IMG/VR virus record: IMGVR_UViG_3300046530_000035
Span: 1-22,952 of that record
Length of the DNA: 22,952 bases
Strand: one strand, 5' to 3'
Origin: a virus
The translations under genes were made by a program, and so were the position numbers. How positions within the stretch are numbered: the stretch's first letter is position 1; every line of letters begins with the position of its first letter. Shown piece by piece: positions 20,632-22,952 of the stretch. Under the pieces are notes generated by a model. It saw nothing but the letters and a program-made list of their open reading frames with translations, did not search any database and was not told the origin of the DNA.

Positions 20632-21427
20632 AAGTACCATCCTCCCGCTTGATCAGGCCGGCTTGGTAATCACGGTCAGCGAAGCCGGTGTGCCGGCTGG
20701 TAGGCAGGCGGTGCACGTTGCTCGGCATTGAGACTTCGTCCTCCCAACGTTTGCCGTTCAGCCAGGTTGATGGATGCGGGATGAACTGCCCGCCATCCTT
20801 GGTCCATTCAGCGCACACCACCTGCTTGGAGAGGCCTTGGGCGATCAGAGCAAACAGGTCATCAGTGACATTGAGTTTCTTCCATACCTTCTCGGCGGCG
20901 GCCTTACCCTTCTTGTTCGGGTACAGCTTCCAGAACTTTGGGAAAAGCTCGTCACTCGGCGAAGGCGGCAATGCCGGAGGCGTTGACGTGTTGAGGGGGT
21001 CAGGAGTCAGGGATCCGGAATCAGGAATCAGAGAATCAGCCGGAGCGCTCCCGATTTTGGCAGAAGTAGTTCTGCCAAAATCGGTAGTGATACAACCCAT
21101 TGATGCACAAGGGATAACCGACTCCGGTTCATTACGATGCGGGTTCTGATGTTTGTCGAAGTTCTCAACCTGGATGTACCGCTTTGCATCAACGGTGTAG
21201 CGAGTGATGAAGCTTTCGGAGGCCAAAAAACCCAACAGGCCTTCGATGTCGACACCATCACGGTACGGAAACAGCTCGCCTTTGATACGAATCGGTCGGT
21301 CTTCGAGCCGGCCGGCTTTATCAGCCAGCAGCCACAGGCCCTCAAACAACAACGTCGCCATCGGGTCGGCGACACCGAGGATCTCGTTCTTGAACAGGGC
21401 CGGTTTGATATTGCGTGCGCGAGCCAT
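20621..21427 (-). CDS. Phage replication initiator, O-like, with origin-like repeats inside the gene
   Basis: I start at MARARNIKPALFKNEIL (ATG 21427), which overlaps the T5orf172 stop as TAATG, giving 268 residues. The N-terminal domain (1-100) has a winged-helix character: LFEGLWLLADKAGRLEDRP, IEGLLGFLASESFITRYTVD and YIQVENFDKHQNPHRNEPES. A low-complexity linker (about 110-160: ADSLIPDSGSLTPDPLNTS) follows. The C-terminal domain has FPKFWKLYPNKKGKAAAEKVWKKL and FIPHPSTWLNGKRWEDE, common in phage replication proteins. In lambda the origin lies in the middle of O; here the linker DNA has heptad repeats and a 15-bp hairpin. Pairing with a DnaC-like loader supports the function. Confidence 0.88.
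   Translation of the reverse strand: MARARNIKPALFKNEILGVADPMATLLFEGLWLLADKAGRLEDRPIRIKGELFPYRDGVDIEGLLGFLASESFITRYTVDAKRYIQVENFDKHQNPHRNEPESVIPCASMGCITTDFGRTTSAKIGSAPADSLIPDSGSLTPDPLNTSTPPALPPSPSDELFPKFWKLYPNKKGKAAAEKVWKKLNVTDDLFALIAQGLSKQVVCAEWTKDGGQFIPHPSTWLNGKRWEDEVSMPSNVHRLPTSRHTGFADRDYQAGLIKREDGTYAF
20997..21039. repeat. Heptad direct repeats (GRRTCAG) within the replication gene, candidate iterons
   Basis: On the plus strand GGGTCAG, GAGTCAG, a degenerate GGATCCG, GAATCAG and GAATCAG follow at exact 7-bp steps from 20,997, with another GAATCAG at 21,033. Seven is not a multiple of three, so the pattern is not simply an amino-acid repeat. Confidence 0.65.
21051..21084. repeat. Perfect 15-bp inverted repeat in the replication gene, candidate origin element
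   Basis: CCGATTTTGGCAGAA (21,051-21,065) and its exact reverse complement (21,070-21,084) surround a 4-nt GTAG loop. It lies 12 bases from the heptad repeats, in the linker-coding part of the O-like gene. Confidence 0.8.
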
Positions 21428-22107
21428 TACGCCGCCTCCTGCGTCTTTGCAAAGGCGCTGATGACCCCATCCACATCCTCGAACCATTCACCGTGACGGC
21501 GAAGGTCAGAAAACTTCGTATGGAGCTTGTGCTCAATATCTCTGGGGATAACAGCGAGGGTGGTTAGGATGGCGCCCGCACCGGTTTGCAAGGACTTGAT
21601 GCGGCCAGGGACATCACTGGTCCGGCCGATCTTGATCATCCCTGTGAGCGGGTGCTGAACGATGTAGGTGCTTGTCGAGGACGTGTCGCGCTCTACCGCT
21701 GTCTTGTTCGAAAGCATGAAGAACGGGATCAGAGTGGCTTCGGCGTAGAACAGCGCGCTCAGGTGGTGCTTGATGCTGCTGGCGACTTCTGGGTACTTGT
21801 CGAAAGCTGGGGCGATTAGCTTCAGGTAGTCCCGGCCCGACTCAATCTCATCAAGAGCCAGCCGAGCCTGTGGCGCGTACATGTGATCAAGGTCACCAAG
21901 ATTGATTGATCCAACCTTCTGGCTCGCGAACGCGATCACCTTAAACGCCCACTCGTAAACAACACTGAGCGGTGCGTCTCCAGAAGCAATAGATTCGAGC
22001 GTGGAAGCGATTTCATCGACAGACGAAGTGCGCGACACGTTTTCACCGTTGCCAAAATGTGTCGCGACACTGGCCGGGGTATTGATCGTTTGGATTGATT
22101 GGTGCAT
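21427..22107 (-). CDS. T5orf172 / MUG113-type GIY-YIG-fold protein
   Basis: I start at ATG 22107 (MHQSIQTINT), with GGAG 6 nt upstream; a GTG four codons earlier overlaps that SD. The 226-residue protein has an unassigned helical N-terminal region (1-135), then the T5orf172 signature: TYIVQHPLTGMIKIGRTSDVPGRIKSLQTG (147-176) and EHKLHTKFSDLRRHGEWFE (192-210). K159-IGRT, R169, E192, H196 and GEWF match the family's conserved positions; the fold belongs to the GIY-YIG nuclease superfamily. Known members are often fused to Bro-N antirepressor domains, but no such domain is clear here. It lies directly upstream of and coupled to the replication initiator. A dyad shared with the moron region lies in codons near the N-terminus. 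Confidence 0.85.
   Translation of the reverse strand: MHQSIQTINTPASVATHFGNGENVSRTSSVDEIASTLESIASGDAPLSVVYEWAFKVIAFASQKVGSINLGDLDHMYAPQARLALDEIESGRDYLKLIAPAFDKYPEVASSIKHHLSALFYAEATLIPFFMLSNKTAVERDTSSTSTYIVQHPLTGMIKIGRTSDVPGRIKSLQTGAGAILTTLAVIPRDIEHKLHTKFSDLRRHGEWFEDVDGVISAFAKTQEAA
22031..22066. repeat. CGCGACAC-N20-GTGTCGCG dyad, copy 2 (inside T5orf172 gene)
   Basis: Arms CGCGACAC (22,031-22,038) and GTGTCGCG (22,059-22,066) match the intergenic site at 10,676-10,711 exactly in sequence and spacing, and TTGCC sits in the same register. The inner stem is TTTT/AAAA here, against AAAC/GTTT there. The right arm is also half of the perfect palindrome GTGTCGCGACAC (22,059-22,070). Confidence 0.7.
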
Positions 22108-22135
22108 GATTTGCTCCACAACGCGTTTTTAAGAG

Positions 22136-22162
22136 AGCCAGGCCACGAACCTGGCTTTTTTT
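22136..22162 (+). terminator. Terminator-like hairpin, plus-strand orientation, in the early operon
   Basis: AGCCAGG, a 7-nt loop and CCTGGCT are followed on the plus strand by a seven-T run. On the minus strand, where the genes run, the stem is not followed by T residues. It could stop antisense transcription or act as an mRNA hairpin between early genes. Confidence 0.5.
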
Positions 22163-22197
22163 CGTCTCGGATTTGGCAGAGGCCCTCTTGGTTACCC

Positions 22198-22404
22198 TCA
22201 AGAGTCCCTGCCTGAGGCCCTCATTGGGGTCACCAGTTGAAGCACCTTGGCCTTCTTGCGCCCTACTTCTGAAAGCGCCCCGCCTGCAATGGCGGTTTCC
22301 ATCATTTCGTTGATGGCTCGGTCGAAGCTCCAACCGTTCTGGCGCATCAGTCCCTCTACTGCTTGCCGCGTTTTAGGCGGCAACTTTTCAAGCTCGATGG
22401 TCAT
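22198..22404 (-). CDS. Small early phage protein, unrecognised
   Basis: I start at MTIELEKLPPKTRQ (ATG 22404), with GGAG 6 nt upstream; an ATG four codons earlier contains that SD in its own reading frame and lacks a better one. The 68-residue product is charged and predicted mainly helical, with KTRQAVEGLMRQNGWSFDRAINEMMETAI, a basic GRKKAKVLQLV stretch and no membrane segment. The N-terminal arrangement could suit a small DNA-binding or ribbon-helix-helix-like fold, but I see no firm signature. It lies between an RHH-like gene and a hairpin in the early operon. Confidence 0.72.
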   Translation of the reverse strand: MTIELEKLPPKTRQAVEGLMRQNGWSFDRAINEMMETAIAGGALSEVGRKKAKVLQLVTPMRASGRDS

Positions 22405-22423
22405 TCGGGACTCCATAGGCCCG

Positions 22424-22624
22424 TCAGCCCGCGATATCTTCTTGTTTGTCCTGCATGAGTTCCTCGATCACGCCGTTTGCAACAGCCCACTCGATGATTT
22501 CGTAGAGGTACGTGGCGTGCTGCATGCGGGTCTTTGTAGCGGCCTTGCGCAGAATCCGATCAAGAACAGGTTCGAAACGAACCTTCACCGGAATGGCGCG
22601 CTTTTGATTGGGGTCCATGTACAT
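22424..22624 (-). CDS. Small early protein, possible ribbon-helix-helix fold
   Basis: I start at MYMDPNQKRAIPV (ATG 22624), with AGGAG 9 nt upstream; an ATG two codons later is an alternative. The much longer open frame upstream overlaps the Cro-like gene and is rejected. The 66 residues read RAIPVKVRFEPVLDRILRKAA then MQHATYLYEIIEWAVANGVIEEL: a short basic strand followed by two helices, as in Arc-like ribbon-helix-helix proteins. A transcriptional role is possible. It follows the Cro-like gene by 30 bases and is presumably in the same early transcript. Confidence 0.75.
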   Translation of the reverse strand: MYMDPNQKRAIPVKVRFEPVLDRILRKAATKTRMQHATYLYEIIEWAVANGVIEELMQDKQEDIAG

Positions 22625-22653
22625 GTTTCGATGCTCCTGGCTGTTGAAATTGG

Positions 22654-22893
22654 TTAAGCAGCTGACTTCTTGGGATGAGCCTCGGCAAGCAGCCAGGCTG
22701 GATCGAATGGCTTGCCTTTTACGGCAGCTAGTTCCGCAATTTTTCTGGCGTATTGGGTTTCGCCGGTGTACTCGGTGCGCGGCAGTGCGTCGGCAACAAG
22801 CCACTTGTAGATAGCGCGCGGGGTCTTTCCGCAGGCCAAGGCCACGGTCGGAACACCGCCGGCGTCATCGATCGATTTCTTGAGCGGCCGCAT
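22654..22893 (-). CDS. Cro-like / YdaS-type early regulator
   Basis: This 79-residue protein starts at ATG 22893 (MRPLKKSIDDAGG), with GGAGG 6 nt upstream. GGVPTVALACGKTPRAIYKWLV (12-33) is a helix-turn-helix of the Cro/YdaS type, and the rest contains YARKIAELAAVKGKPFDPAWLL. As first gene of the early operon behind paired operators it should be the Cro counterpart, repressing lysogenic transcription. The divergent CI-type repressor would be on the plus strand beyond the right edge. No second helix-turn-helix gene with early-operator linkage is visible inside. Confidence 0.88.
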   Translation of the reverse strand: MRPLKKSIDDAGGVPTVALACGKTPRAIYKWLVADALPRTEYTGETQYARKIAELAAVKGKPFDPAWLLAEAHPKKSAA

Positions 22894-22913
22894 AAGGCCT
22901 CCGAGTCAAATGT

Positions 22914-22928
22914 GAACTTACAGTACAT
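22914..22928. promoter_or_regulatory. Early operator, proximal site
   Basis: GAACTTACAGTACAT on the plus strand is a quasi-palindrome GAACT-N3-AGTAC, matching the site 24 bp away at 13 of 15 bases. It lies just downstream of the -10 of the early promoter and upstream of the Cro-like SD. Confidence 0.7.
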
Positions 22929-22934
22929 ATTATG
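22929..22934 (-). promoter_or_regulatory. -10 element of the early rightward-type promoter
   Basis: CATAAT on the minus strand is one base from TATAAT and lies between the two operator copies. The matching -35 would fall at the window edge or just outside, so the promoter is only half visible. Confidence 0.5.
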
Positions 22935-22937
22935 TCG

Positions 22938-22952
22938 GAACTGAAAGTACAT
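22938..22952. promoter_or_regulatory. Early operator, distal site (window edge)
   Basis: GAACTGAAAGTACAT has the same GAACT-N3-AGTAC quasi-palindromic form as the proximal site, with 24-bp centre-to-centre spacing. More copies may lie beyond the right edge. Confidence 0.7.

Noticed and set aside
21683-21690. A further single GTGTCGCG in the T5orf172 gene
   Set aside because: No partner CGCGACAC arm is present at the 28-bp register, so it is not counted as a third dyad.
22043-22333. Minus-strand frame of 96 codons overlapping the start of the T5orf172 gene
   Set aside because: It overlaps the gene at 22,198-22,404, the hairpin at 22,136 and the T5orf172 gene in another frame, without an SD.
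1-22952. CRISPR arrays, tRNA or rRNA genes, insertion sequences, integrase and attachment sites
   Set aside because: I saw no regularly spaced repeats with unique spacers, no cloverleaf with a CCA-type end, no transposase or recombinase motifs and no att-like duplication in this window.

Overview
The window is a stretch of a lambdoid, siphovirus-type prophage or temperate phage. Every gene I can support lies on the minus strand, so early functions sit at the right end and tail genes at the left. The roughly 60% GC composition, Shine-Dalgarno (SD)-led starts, end-to-end overlapping genes and CCCGC/GCGGG hairpins suit a Pseudomonas-type host. That host call is an inference from protein style and composition, not from a database search.

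Right to left. 22,914-22,952 carries two quasi-palindromic operators around a promoter -10. A Cro-like regulator, two small early genes and a T5orf172 (GIY-YIG-fold) protein follow. Next is a tightly overlapped replication/recombination block: an O-like initiator with heptad repeats and a 15-bp perfect hairpin inside it, a DnaC-type helicase loader, a 31-codon membrane peptide, a NinB-like protein, NinG, and an unrecognised protein in the position of the Q antiterminator. From 18.1 to 16.8 kb lie two accessory genes separated by terminators. Then come two holin-like membrane proteins, TerS, TerL, a DUF4055-type portal, a Mu gpF/SPP1 gp7-type minor head protein, scaffold, major capsid protein and connector genes. 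The tail module has lambda-like order: tail terminator, tail tube, G/GT chaperones with a -1 frameshift site, tape measure, M, L and the start of K, which runs off the left edge.

The unusual part is the set of accessory cassettes ('morons') in the late operon. Three have a sigma70-like promoter of their own and terminator-like hairpins behind them: (a) a two-helix membrane protein at 10,775-11,386, whose SD lies in a hairpin whose 5' arm overlaps the predicted transcription start; (b) a 52-residue, 46% acidic protein at 10,341-10,499; (c) an XRE-type regulator at 6,934-7,254 whose promoter overlaps a perfect 13-bp inverted repeat. Cassettes (a) and (b) lie between the minor head and scaffold genes. 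A 47-bp duplicated leader flanks cassette (b), which suggests insertion by duplication.

A second unexpected signal is a pair of 36-bp dyads, CGCGACAC-N20-GTGTCGCG. One is intergenic beside the morons (10,676-10,711) and one is inside the T5orf172 gene (22,031-22,066). They share arms, spacing and a TTGCC core, and their inner stems differ by compensatory changes.

No integrase, CI repressor, endolysin, tRNA or CRISPR array is visible. These would be expected outside the window or are absent.
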